Assembly (NCBI GenBank): GCA_947584375.1
Contig: CANPWL010000006.1
Location: 1 to 64,000 of the forward strand
DNA length: 64,000 bases
Direction of reading: 5' to 3'
From: an uncultured Clostridia bacterium
Lineage (GTDB): Bacteria > Bacillota > Clostridia > Oscillospirales > Ruminococcaceae
Part shown: positions 18,068 through 26,492 of the stretch, in pieces
Numbering within the stretch: position 1 is the first letter of the stretch
Layout: every line of letters begins with the position of its first letter
The notes under the pieces: generated by a model
Databases searched by the model: none
What the model saw: the letters and a program-made list of their open reading frames with translations, nothing else
Told to the model about the DNA's origin: nothing
Translations under genes and position numbers: made by a program

Positions 18068-18607
18068 TTAAACTACCTCAGCTTTCTTTGTAAGCTCAAG
18101 AATCATTTCAAAAGCTTCTTTTGTTGTTAACAATCTTATGTCCTCTCTGCAAAGATTATCATACCTTTTATAAAGTCTTAAATTTTTTGTATTGCGTTTT
18201 TCTTTAAATCTTACAGAAACATAAACCGTTCCCACCGGATTTTCATCAGTTCCTCCGTCCGGACCCGCAATCCCAGTAACTGCAACTGCAATATCACTAC
18301 CCGAAAGATCCTGAATACCAGCCGACATTTCATTTGCGGTCTGTTCGCTTACAGCCGTATATTTTAATAAGGTCTCTTTCTTAACGCCAAGCACTTTGTT
18401 CTTTATCCTGTCAGAATAGGAACAAACCCCCAACTCAAAAACTTTTGACGACCCCGGAACGGATGTAATAAATTTACTTATCATTCCTCCCGTAAGGCTC
18501 TCGGCTGTACTTATGGTATAGTCCTTGCAACAACAATATTTTACTACATTTTTGGCAAGTATGTCAACACTTTCTGTTACCGATTTGTCACTTTTGTTAT
18601 ATTCCAC
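18068..18607 (-). CDS. pncC: Nicotinamide-nucleotide amidohydrolase (CinA C-terminal domain)
   Basis: 179 residues from GTG at 18607 (AGAAGG 9 nt upstream). A stand-alone CinA C-terminal domain with STAESLTGGMISKFITSVPG, GVCSYSDRIKNKVLGV, TAVSEQTANEMSAG and AVTGIAGPDGG. Deamidates nicotinamide mononucleotide in NAD salvage. The N-terminal CinA (COG1058) domain is absent, as in E. coli PncC. It lies immediately before the sortase gene. Confidence 0.9.
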   Translation of the reverse strand: MEYNKSDKSVTESVDILAKNVVKYCCCKDYTISTAESLTGGMISKFITSVPGSSKVFELGVCSYSDRIKNKVLGVKKETLLKYTAVSEQTANEMSAGIQDLSGSDIAVAVTGIAGPDGGTDENPVGTVYVSVRFKEKRNTKNLRLYKRYDNLCREDIRLLTTKEAFEMILELTKKAEVV

Positions 18608-18870
18608 CTTTTCTAACCTTCTTTTTTAGATAATTCATACAGTATTTTTACGATTTTTGTTAATTAAACTGTAATTCGTTAAAATTACATAACTAATAAA
18701 GACGTGCCGGTTGTAACTTTTTTGTAACCAAATTAAGACATCAACCGCTATATATTGTGGTTTATGTGATTAAATCGACATTATTTAGATTTATATAATT
18801 TGCGTTGTAATCATTTAGAAACCATTGTAATTAATAGTACACAGCATTTAACCCTTTAACGAAAAACACT

Positions 18871-20049
18871 TTATCTCTTAGCTTCAATATACTCGCAGGT
18901 TGTTTTACATATTGCATCATCAACAAGAGGCTTGAAGTCAAACATTGCCTGTCCTGCTTCTACATCTTTAATAACAGGCTTGGTTTTCGGATGTTTTGGG
19001 GTAAACACAGTACAGCAGTCCTCATAGGGCTCAATTGAAATATCATAGGTTTCAATCTTTCTAGAAACGGCAATTATCTCCGACTTATCCATTCCGATAA
19101 GCGGTCTGAAAACAGGACGGTTTGCAACAACATCTGTACACACCATTGCAGACATAGTCTGGCTTGCGACCTGACCTATACTTTCACCCGTAACTAAACA
19201 CTGTATTCTGTCTCTTTCACAAATCCTGTCCGAAATCTCCATCATAAGCCTTCTCATTATTATTGTAAAAAGCTCTTCGGGACAGTTGTTTTTTATCTCT
19301 TCCTGAATTTTTGTGAAAGGAACACAGTGAAACTTTATTCTGCCGGTGTATTCTGCCATACGCTCTGCAAGCTTTATGACTTTGAGTTTAGCACGTTCTG
19401 AAGTATATGGCGGCGACTCAAAATGTATGCAGTCAAGAACTACTCCGCGTTTTGCGATCATATATCCTGCAACAGGTGAATCTATTCCGCCAGACAGAAG
19501 AAGCATTGCCCTTCCTGATGTTCCTACCGGTATACCGCCTGCTCCGTCAAGCTTGCCCGCACTGACATACGCATTATTCTCTCTTATTTCTACAAGCACA
19601 ACAACATCAGGATCATGCACGTCCACCGAAAGATTAGGATAAGAGTCTAAAATCATACCCCCGACTTCGTTTGAAATTTCAGGAGATTTCAGATAAAAAG
19701 TCTTGTCTGCTCTTTTGGTTTCTACCTTAAAAGTCCTTGCACCCAACAGTGTATCCTCAAGAGCCGGAACAGCAGTATTGTTTATACTCTCAAGGCTTTT
19801 TTCACACTCAATACTCCGACTGATTTTAGCAATTCCAAAAACCTTTTTCAGCTTATTTATAGCTTTGTCAACGTCAGCATTATCGTCCAAAGGCTCTATA
19901 TAGATAGTAGACTGCGACCTTGTATAGTGAAATTTGCCCAATTGATTTAATCTTCTTCTTATGTTTTTGATCAACACGTCCTCAAAGGTTCTTTTATTCA
20001 ATCCTTTAAGAGCTATCTCGCCATATTTGCATAAAATAATCTCTTTCAT
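18871..20049 (-). CDS. thiI: tRNA 4-thiouridine synthetase
   Basis: 392 residues: N-terminal ferredoxin-like/THUMP region (~residues 1-165) and the PP-loop domain with LLSGGIDSPVAGYM (~residues 183-196), HFESPPYTSERAKLKVIKLA, CLVTGESIGQVASQT and a closing EPYEDCCTVFTPKHPKTKP. No rhodanese domain, as in most Gram-positives. Adenylates U8 of tRNA and receives sulfur from a cysteine desulfurase; iscS lies 116 nt upstream on the same strand. SD GAGAGGA precedes the ATG. Confidence 0.95.
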   Translation of the reverse strand: MKEIILCKYGEIALKGLNKRTFEDVLIKNIRRRLNQLGKFHYTRSQSTIYIEPLDDNADVDKAINKLKKVFGIAKISRSIECEKSLESINNTAVPALEDTLLGARTFKVETKRADKTFYLKSPEISNEVGGMILDSYPNLSVDVHDPDVVVLVEIRENNAYVSAGKLDGAGGIPVGTSGRAMLLLSGGIDSPVAGYMIAKRGVVLDCIHFESPPYTSERAKLKVIKLAERMAEYTGRIKFHCVPFTKIQEEIKNNCPEELFTIIMRRLMMEISDRICERDRIQCLVTGESIGQVASQTMSAMVCTDVVANRPVFRPLIGMDKSEIIAVSRKIETYDISIEPYEDCCTVFTPKHPKTKPVIKDVEAGQAMFDFKPLVDDAICKTTCEYIEAKR

Positions 20050-20165
20050 ATTATCTGTCCTCTCAATAATACACTATGATATATTCTTTTTTTCAAAATC
20101 AGACCCACCGTTTTAAAAATATTCTCATAAATCAAGCCTTCTAAATCTGCAAAGCCAGAAACTAC

Positions 20166-21299
20166 TCATTTTATTTTTACAAGTTCTGCTTGTGCATTTT
20201 TTACTTGCTTTACAAACTCATCGATCTCAGATTTCTGATTTTCGTGTGAAAAGCTAAGCCTTATCGTTGAATCAAGAGTCTTGTCATCATATCCGAACGC
20301 TTTAAGTACATCGCTCTTTTTGCCCTTTGAACAAGCCGAGCCGCTTGAAACATAAATCCCTTTTTGCTCTAAATAGTGAAGTAGGGTTTCGGACTTTATA
20401 TTATCCACAGTAACACTTGCTATATACGGAGAACTTTCGCTGAATTTATTAATAGTAACTCCATCAACCGTTTCAGTTTGCTTACAGAGATAACTTGATA
20501 TCTCACACATTTTTTCATACCGCTCGTCTATACTGTTTAAAAGTACATCAACAGCCGCACCGAAGCCTGCTATATTGGGTACTGCTTCTGTTCCCGAACG
20601 TATCCCCTTCTCCTGACCTCCGCCGAAGTTAACAGGAAGTACCCTTACACCTTTTTTCACATATAATGCCCCCACTCCCTTAGGAGCATAAATCTTATGT
20701 CCGCTAATACTGATAAGGTCCGCGTTAAGACTGCTTGCCTTAACATTCATCTTCATAAAACCCTGAACGCAGTCGCAATGAGTTATGACCTTTGGGTAAA
20801 GTCTTTTTATCGCCTTATATGCCTTAGCGACAGGAAGTATATATCCTGTTTCATTATTTACAAGCTGACATGTAACAAGGCAGGTGTTGCCGTCAACAGC
20901 CGAAATAATATCAGCAGAATTTATTTCCCCTGATTTGTTCGGCGTTACATAAACCACCTCAAAGCCGTTTTCCTCAAGATACTTTATCGGCTGTGAAACG
21001 GAAGGATGCTCTATTGCTGTTGTAACTATTTTCTTTTTATGTCTGCCCAATGTCTTGACCGTACTGAATATAGCAAGATTGTTGCTCTCTGTCGCCCCCG
21101 ACGTAAAATATATACATTCGCTGTCGGCGTCAAGAGACTTTGCTATTATCTCTCGTGAAAGACTTACCGTTCGCTCCGCTTTAAGTCCAAGACTGTGCAG
21201 ACTTGACGGATTAGACCAGTTTGTTTTTAAAGCCTCGCATACAGCTTTTACAGATTCTTCGCACGGCTTTGTTGTCGCTGCATTATCAAAGTAAATCAT
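20166..21299 (-). CDS. iscS: Cysteine desulfurase (IscS/NifS family)
   Basis: 377 residues. PLP enzyme releasing sulfur from cysteine: MIYFDNAATTKPC at the start, ATESNN, HCDCVQGFMKM, PLP-lysine context SISGHKIYAPKG, and the persulfide cysteine in SSGSACSKGKKSDVL. Its pairing with thiI suggests that tRNA thiolation (and possibly Fe-S supply) is its main duty, like NifZ in Bacillus. A promoter is visible 80 nt upstream. Confidence 0.94.
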   Translation of the reverse strand: MIYFDNAATTKPCEESVKAVCEALKTNWSNPSSLHSLGLKAERTVSLSREIIAKSLDADSECIYFTSGATESNNLAIFSTVKTLGRHKKKIVTTAIEHPSVSQPIKYLEENGFEVVYVTPNKSGEINSADIISAVDGNTCLVTCQLVNNETGYILPVAKAYKAIKRLYPKVITHCDCVQGFMKMNVKASSLNADLISISGHKIYAPKGVGALYVKKGVRVLPVNFGGGQEKGIRSGTEAVPNIAGFGAAVDVLLNSIDERYEKMCEISSYLCKQTETVDGVTINKFSESSPYIASVTVDNIKSETLLHYLEQKGIYVSSGSACSKGKKSDVLKAFGYDDKTLDSTIRLSFSHENQKSEIDEFVKQVKNAQAELVKIK

Positions 21300-21377
21300 T
21301 ATCTTAAATCACCCAAATTAAAGCAATAAAATATTTCTGAATTTTCCCTAATGAAAACACATAATCACTTGTAGTTT

Positions 21378-21406
21378 ATTGTATCATATTACACTAAGAT
21401 TTTCAA
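21378..21406 (-). promoter_or_regulatory. Promoter of iscS-thiI
   Basis: On the minus strand TTGAAA (21401-21406), 17 nt, TACAAT (21378-21383). Confidence 0.65.
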
Positions 21407-21450
21407 GAAAACAAAAGCTGATTGTAATATAAAAATGTACTTTGATATCG

Positions 21451-21479
21451 TTGACACATAACAATATTTAAGATATACT
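21451..21479 (+). promoter_or_regulatory. Promoter of the oxidoreductase-arabinofuranosidase operon
   Basis: TTGACA (21451-21456), 17 nt, TATACT (21474-21479), 60 nt before the first start codon. Confidence 0.75.
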
Positions 21480-21539
21480 TTAAATGTATAAATTCACTGT
21501 TTATCTGAATAATGAATCATATAATAAAAGGAGACGCCT

Positions 21540-22529
21540 ATGAAAAAATTAAATTGGGGTATTCTTGCCACAGGAAAAATTGCCGAAACGGTAGCAAAAG
21601 CTATGAAGTTTATGGAAAACATTAAGGAAAACAATATGGAGTTAATAGCCGTTGCCTCACGCTCGGCGGATAAAGCGGAGGACTTTGCAAAGCGACACAG
21701 AATAAAGAAGGCATACGGAAGCTATGAGGATTTGGTATCAGACCCTGATGTAGACGTTGTTTACATTGCAACGCCTATGAGCTGTCATTTTGAAAACACA
21801 AAATTGTGTCTTAATGCAGGAAAACACGTTCTTTGTGAAAAGTCGGTTACGCTGAATGCCGATGAATTTGAAGAGCTAATGAATTTGGCAAAGGATAAAG
21901 GATTGTTCCTTATGGAGGCTATGTGGACTAAATGTCAGCCTGCTTTCAGGAAGGCAAAAGAGTGGGTTGAAAGCGGGAAGGTCGGCAACATAAAAATGAT
22001 AAAGGCGGACTTTTCTAATTTAGTTCCCTTTGATGAAAACGACAGACTTTTCATTAAAAATTTAGGCGGCGGAGCAATACTTGATCTGGGCGTTTATCCT
22101 ATTACCTTTGTAAGCTCATTTTTAGGTACGCACCCCGAAGAAATTCATACTTACTCTCACATAGGACGCACAAATGTTGATTTTGACGACAGCATAATTT
22201 TAAAATACAAAGACGCTTACGGCATAACCTTCTGCGGATTTGACTTTGAAAACGAGAATAAAGCAATTATTGTCGGAGACAAGGGCAGGATAGTTATGGG
22301 CAACTGGTTCCATTGCACTGCTGAAACAACCCTTTATGACGATATGGGAAATGTTCTTGATAAGCAGGTACTTCCGTTTAAGTTTAACGGCTATGAGTAT
22401 GAAATTGAGGAAGTTAACCAATGCATAAGAGAGGGCAAATTAGAAAGCGATATCATCCCTCACTCGGACACTTTGGATATAATGAAAATTATGGAGACCT
22501 GCTTAAATCAGGCAGGAGTTGAATACTAA
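21540..22529 (+). CDS. Gfo/Idh/MocA family NAD(P)-dependent oxidoreductase
   Basis: 329 residues. N-terminal Rossmann domain (LNWGILATGKIAETVAKAM, VASRSADKAEDFAKRH), the EKP-type motif here as CEKSVTLNADEFEEL, and the C-terminal substrate domain with GGGAILDLGVYPI. Sugar or sugar-alcohol dehydrogenase; substrate unknown. It is followed 26 nt later by an arabinofuranosidase, so a role in pentose or arabinoside handling is plausible. SD AAAGGAGA before the ATG. Confidence 0.9.
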   Translation: MKKLNWGILATGKIAETVAKAMKFMENIKENNMELIAVASRSADKAEDFAKRHRIKKAYGSYEDLVSDPDVDVVYIATPMSCHFENTKLCLNAGKHVLCEKSVTLNADEFEELMNLAKDKGLFLMEAMWTKCQPAFRKAKEWVESGKVGNIKMIKADFSNLVPFDENDRLFIKNLGGGAILDLGVYPITFVSSFLGTHPEEIHTYSHIGRTNVDFDDSIILKYKDAYGITFCGFDFENENKAIIVGDKGRIVMGNWFHCTAETTLYDDMGNVLDKQVLPFKFNGYEYEIEEVNQCIREGKLESDIIPHSDTLDIMKIMETCLNQAGVEY

Positions 22530-22555
22530 AACAACAAAAGAAAGGATTTGCTATT

Positions 22556-24034
22556 TTGAAAACTGCTTATCTGAAATTCAACGGAGAAAAGACAGTCAGC
22601 CACATAAACAAGGAAGTGTACGGTCATTTCTCAGAACATCTGGGAAGATGTATATATAATGGTATCTTTGTCGGAAAAGATTCGCCTATTCCGAATACTG
22701 ACGGAGTGCGAAACGATGTAATAGACGCACTCAAAGAGATTGAGATCCCTGTACTCCGCTGGCCGGGCGGATGCTTTGCAGACGAATACCACTGGCACGA
22801 CGGCGTGGGTAAAAACCGCAAACCTATACTTAACACAAACTGGGGCGGCATAGTTGAGGACAACAGTTTCGGTACAAATGAATTTTTCAACCTCTGCGAA
22901 ATGCTGGGCTGCGAGCCTTATCTTGCAGGAAATCTAGGCAGCGGTACAGTTTCAGAACTTGCAAGCTGGCTTGAATACATAACTTATGACGGAAACTCTC
23001 CTTATGCGCTTGAAAGGAAGGAAAACGGAAGAGAACAGCCGTGGAAACTCAAGTATTTAGGCATAGGAAATGAAAACTGGGGCTGCGGGGGAAATATGCG
23101 TCCCGAATCTTATGCTGATGAATACCGTAAATATGAAACCTTTGCTAAAAATTACAGTACACCTGATATGATCAAAATAGCCTGTGGTCCGAATGCTGAC
23201 GACTATAACTGGACAGAAACAATTATGCAGAACCTAAAGTCTTGGCACACGGGAGCAATTACTTTGCATTATTACACTCTGCCGACGGGCGACTGGTCTA
23301 AAAAGGGCGCTGCGCTGACATTTGACGATAGCGAGTATTATAAGACAATTTCTGCAACAATGTATATGGACGAGATTATCACCAAGCACAGTGCAATAAT
23401 GGACATATACGATCCGGAGGGTCAAATAAAGCTTATTGTAGACGAATGGGGCTGCTGGTATGATGTTGAGGAAGGTACAAATCCCGGTTTTCTCTATCAG
23501 CAAAATACTATGCGTGACGCTATCGTTGCCGCAATCAACCTTAATATATTCAACAGTCACTCAAACAGAGTTATTATGGCAAATCTCGCACAGGTAATGA
23601 ATGTGTTGCAGTCTGTACTCTTAAGCGACGGAGAACGCCTTGTAAAAACTCCGACATGGCAGATATTCAAGATGTATCTTCCTCACCACGAAGCGGATTT
23701 GGTGAAAACCAGCCTTGCCGCACCAGACTTAGAAAAGGCTGATAAAACTATTCCTATGATCACATATTCGCTTTCAAAAAAGAACGGTGAGTTTTTTCTG
23801 ACAGCGTCTAACTGTTCGCTTGACGAGGACTGCACAATGCTCATAGACCCAGAGCAAGGCAGAATAAATAATGTAACTGCACAGATCGTGAATGCAGAGA
23901 TTCACGCATACAACGGCTTTGACAACAACAATACTGTCAGCATTACTGATTACGACGGCTTTGAGATTCAAGGGGAAAATCTAAGAGTTACTCTGCCTGC
24001 ACATTCTGTGACAGCCTTTAAATTCAAGCTATGA
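22556..24034 (+). CDS. abfA: Alpha-L-arabinofuranosidase, GH51
   Basis: 492 residues from TTG at 22556 (AAAGGA 9 nt upstream), full family length and without signal peptide, so intracellular. Signatures: FSEHLGRCIYNGIF near residue 25, RWPGGCFADEYHW, the acid/base Glu in IGNENWGCGG (~residue 174), the nucleophile in LIVDEWGCWYD (~residue 300), and a C-terminal beta-sandwich. Removes arabinofuranosyl residues from imported arabino-oligosaccharides. Its stop overlaps the next gene by 4 nt. Confidence 0.94.
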   Translation: MKTAYLKFNGEKTVSHINKEVYGHFSEHLGRCIYNGIFVGKDSPIPNTDGVRNDVIDALKEIEIPVLRWPGGCFADEYHWHDGVGKNRKPILNTNWGGIVEDNSFGTNEFFNLCEMLGCEPYLAGNLGSGTVSELASWLEYITYDGNSPYALERKENGREQPWKLKYLGIGNENWGCGGNMRPESYADEYRKYETFAKNYSTPDMIKIACGPNADDYNWTETIMQNLKSWHTGAITLHYYTLPTGDWSKKGAALTFDDSEYYKTISATMYMDEIITKHSAIMDIYDPEGQIKLIVDEWGCWYDVEEGTNPGFLYQQNTMRDAIVAAINLNIFNSHSNRVIMANLAQVMNVLQSVLLSDGERLVKTPTWQIFKMYLPHHEADLVKTSLAAPDLEKADKTIPMITYSLSKKNGEFFLTASNCSLDEDCTMLIDPEQGRINNVTAQIVNAEIHAYNGFDNNNTVSITDYDGFEIQGENLRVTLPAHSVTAFKFKL

Positions 24035-24294
24035 GTAAACCATTCTGCAAAAAATGCCTGCTCGACGAGCTTAATGAAGACGATTACATACGTAGTCTGA
24101 AAGACTATATATCTTCCTATCCTCAGGAAAAGCGGTGCAGTGAAAACGAGTACCACAAACGTCTGAATATTTGTATGAAGTGCGAACATCTCTCTAACGC
24201 TATGTGCGCTTTATGCGGATGCTATGTAGAATTAAGAGCTCTTAAAAGGGAAATGTACTGTCCTGATTTTAAAGACAGATGGAAAGATGATTAA
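24031..24294 (+). CDS. Small cysteine-rich protein, DUF6171-like
   Basis: 87 residues with two cysteine groups: CKKC near the N-terminus and CMKCEHLSNAMCALCGCYVE (~residues 48-67), then YCPDF, suggesting zinc or another metal. It starts at an ATG overlapping the abfA stop (ATGA type), so it is translationally coupled, and a terminator follows. Function unknown; the family name is by recollection of the Cys pattern. Confidence 0.75.
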   Translation: MSKPFCKKCLLDELNEDDYIRSLKDYISSYPQEKRCSENEYHKRLNICMKCEHLSNAMCALCGCYVELRALKREMYCPDFKDRWKDD

Positions 24295-24306
24295 TATGAC
24301 ATAAAA

Positions 24307-24340
24307 AAGTCCTGCACCTTTATTGGTACAGGACTTTATT
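24307..24340. terminator. Bidirectional terminator between the arabinofuranosidase operon and metY
   Basis: AAGTCCTG (24307-24314) pairs with CAGGACTT (24329-24336); A-run on the left and TATTTATG on the right, serving both converging units. Confidence 0.75.
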
Positions 24341-24350
24341 TATGTTTTAC

Positions 24351-25676
24351 TTATTCTGCAATTGCCCTAAAAGCCTCGTCAAGATCATAGATAATATCGT
24401 CTTTGTTTTCTGTTCCTATTGATAAACGAATTGTGTTGGGCTTGATACCCTGCTCTAAAAGCTCGCTTTCGTTAAGCTGTGAGTGAGTGGTCGTAGCAGG
24501 ATGGATTGCCAGTGACTTAACGTCCGCAACATTCGCAAGAAGTGAGAAAATAGCCAGATTGTCGATAAGCTTTTTAGCTTCATTTGTTCCTCCCCTGATT
24601 TCAAAGGTAAATATAGAACCTCCGCCGTTTGGAAAATATTTGTCATACAGCTCTTTATATCCGTTTTCCTCAATCGAAGGATGATTGATTTTCTCAACAA
24701 GCGGCTGTGACTTCAAATACTCCAAAACTGCCAGCGTGTTCTCAACGTGCCTTTCAACACGAAGTGAAAGAGTTTCCAATCCCTGAAGAAGTAAAAATGC
24801 ATTGAACGGAGAAATTGCAGCTCCTGTATCACGGAGAAGTACAGCTCTTATTCTTGTTACAAATGCAGCACCCGGAGCAGCGTCCGCAAATACTACGCCG
24901 TGATAGCTGTCACAAGGCTCTGAAAGACCTGGATATTTTCCGCTTGCTTTCCAATCAGTTTTTCCGCTTTCTACTATAATTCCTCCCAGAGATGTTCCGT
25001 GTCCGCCGATAAACTTGGTTGCAGAGTGTACAACAACATCTGCACCATGCTCGATAGGTCTTATCAGATAAGGTGTTCCAAAGGTATTATCCACTATCAG
25101 AATTATTCCGTTTTTGTGTGCAACCTCTGATAATGCGTCAATGTCAATAATATTAGAGTTCGGATTTCCAAGTGTTTCAATAAAAATCGCCTTAGTGTTT
25201 TCTTTTATGGCATTTTCAAAAACCGAAACTCCGTCTCCCTCGTCAGGGTCAACAAATGTAGTTTCAATGCCGAGATCTCTTAATGTATGTGCAAGCAAAT
25301 TGTATGTACCGCCGTATACCGTCTTTGCTGAAACAATATGATCTCCCGCTCCGGCAATATTCTCAATTGCATATGTTATGGCCGCTGCTCCTGACGCTAC
25401 TGCCAATCCTGCCGAACCGCCCTCCAAAGCTGCCAATCTCTTTTCTAAAACTTCCTGTGTAGGATTTGTCAGACGTCCGTAAATATTGCCTGCGTCAGCA
25501 AGCCCGAATCTTGCCTGAGCATGGTCGCTGTTATCAAAAACATACGAAGTCGTCTGATAAATCGGAACAGCTCTGGCGCCTGTTGCGGGATCTGCCTCCT
25601 CCTGACCGATGTGGAGCTGCTTTGTCTCGAAATGCAGTTCTCTTTCTCTTAATTTGGTGTTTATTTTTTGTGCCAT
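24351..25676 (-). CDS. metY: O-acetylhomoserine sulfhydrylase (homocysteine synthase)
   Basis: 441 residues, the MetY length rather than the shorter MetB/MetC. Cys/Met-metabolism PLP enzyme: [33 protein letters not shown] at the start (first part of the motif), [26 protein letters not shown], and the PLP lysine in [16 protein letters not shown]. Makes homocysteine from O-acetylhomoserine and sulfide, the methionine branch fed by Hom. It has its own promoter with an operator-like palindrome also found at the Rrf2 gene. No SAM riboswitch or T-box in the leader. Confidence 0.94.
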   Translation of the reverse strand: MAQKINTKLRERELHFETKQLHIGQEEADPATGARAVPIYQTTSYVFDNSDHAQARFGLADAGNIYGRLTNPTQEVLEKRLAALEGGSAGLAVASGAAAITYAIENIAGAGDHIVSAKTVYGGTYNLLAHTLRDLGIETTFVDPDEGDGVSVFENAIKENTKAIFIETLGNPNSNIIDIDALSEVAHKNGIILIVDNTFGTPYLIRPIEHGADVVVHSATKFIGGHGTSLGGIIVESGKTDWKASGKYPGLSEPCDSYHGVVFADAAPGAAFVTRIRAVLLRDTGAAISPFNAFLLLQGLETLSLRVERHVENTLAVLEYLKSQPLVEKINHPSIEENGYKELYDKYFPNGGGSIFTFEIRGGTNEAKKLIDNLAIFSLLANVADVKSLAIHPATTTHSQLNESELLEQGIKPNTIRLSIGTENKDDIIYDLDEAFRAIAE

Positions 25677-25724
25677 TTTAATATACCTCGTTTCTTATTT
25701 TTATTTGTCTCAACTAATATAATA

Positions 25725-25750
25725 TAATTCATATATGGTTAGTATGAATT
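25725..25750 (-). promoter_or_regulatory. Operator-like palindrome in the metY leader
   Basis: On the minus strand AATTCATA, 7-8 nt, TATGAATT, placed just after the predicted transcription start. Its first 15 nt (AATTCATACTAACCA, 25736-25750) recur with one mismatch at the Rrf2 promoter (30246-30260), suggesting that regulator controls metY. Confidence 0.5.
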
Positions 25751-25761
25751 CTGCTATTAAT

Positions 25762-25790
25762 ACAGTACCACTTTGATCTTGTTTTGTCAA
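25762..25790 (-). promoter_or_regulatory. Promoter of metY
   Basis: On the minus strand TTGACA (25785-25790), 17 nt, TACTGT (25762-25767); perfect -35, weak -10. Confidence 0.55.
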
Positions 25791-25802
25791 CACCTTATTG
25801 CC

Positions 25803-25882
25803 AAAAAAAATATATTTGTGCAAATTTATATCATTCCTACTTTTTTAATAGGTAATATTAATATATATTGCACAAATATATT
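25803..25882 (-). terminator. Long palindrome after the NUDIX gene, probable terminator
   Basis: AATATATTTGTGCAA (25809-25823) pairs perfectly with 25868-25882 over a 44-nt interior that itself contains CCTA/TAGG and ATAT pairing. On the minus strand the last arm runs straight into eight Ts. The size is unusual for a terminator; a small palindromic repeat element is the alternative. Confidence 0.5.
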
Positions 25883-25916
25883 ATCACTTTTCCTTATTTG
25901 ACAATTATATAAATTA

Positions 25917-26462
25917 TTATTTGTTGATTACAGACCACGCTTTGAGTATTGCTATTTGAGTTTTCGCGTCCGGAATTTCATCATTCAGTACCATTTCATA
26001 CGCCTTGCTTAACGGAATTTTCACAACGTCAAGAAATTCATCTTCATCTAAGTTCTGCTCCGCAAATCTTAGATCCTGAGCCATATATATATAAATTATT
26101 TCAGTATCATAAGCAACCGTGGGATAAAGCTTTCCCAAAAATGTTATATTTTCAGATATTGCCCCTACCTCTTCTTTTAATTCTCTTATCCCGCACTCTT
26201 TCGGATCTTCATTCTGTTCACGTTTACCTGCTGGAATTTCAAGCAAAACCTCTTTAAACGGATATCTAAACTGCTTAACAAATAAAACCTCACCTTTATT
26301 ATTCAACGGCAGTACACAAACTCCCCCTGAATGATGAACCACCTCACGGTAAGCTTCAGATTGATTTTCCAGCAAAACCTTTTCACGGGTAACTTCAATT
26401 ATTTTTCCGTCATATATTTTTTCAACCGAGATCGTTTTTTCATCTAAATGCATAAAATTCAC
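25917..26462 (-). CDS. nudF: NUDIX hydrolase, ADP-ribose pyrophosphatase type
   Basis: 181 residues from GTG at 26462 (AAAGGA 6 nt upstream). The full Nudix box GKREQNEDPKECGIRELKEE(VG) lies at ~residues 79-100, preceded by the GGVCVLP...EVLFVKQFRYP strand typical of ADP-ribose/NDP-sugar pyrophosphatases. Housekeeping breakdown of ADP-ribose or a related dinucleotide. It lies 31 nt downstream of the second yfhO, on the same strand. Confidence 0.9.
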   Translation of the reverse strand: MNFMHLDEKTISVEKIYDGKIIEVTREKVLLENQSEAYREVVHHSGGVCVLPLNNKGEVLFVKQFRYPFKEVLLEIPAGKREQNEDPKECGIRELKEEVGAISENITFLGKLYPTVAYDTEIIYIYMAQDLRFAEQNLDEDEFLDVVKIPLSKAYEMVLNDEIPDAKTQIAILKAWSVINK

Positions 26463-26492
26463 ACTTTAAATCCTTTCAAATAATCCGAATTT

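Noticed and set aside
18608-18870. Regulatory RNA between pncC and thiI
   Set aside because: Only weak TTGTAAC repeats and imperfect pairing; nothing beyond chance in AT-rich DNA.
25677-25916. SAM riboswitch or T-box upstream of metY
   Set aside because: No conserved cores (no T-box AGGGTGGNACCGCG-type bulge, no SAM-I kink-turn/P3 sequences) and the predicted leader is only ~80 nt.
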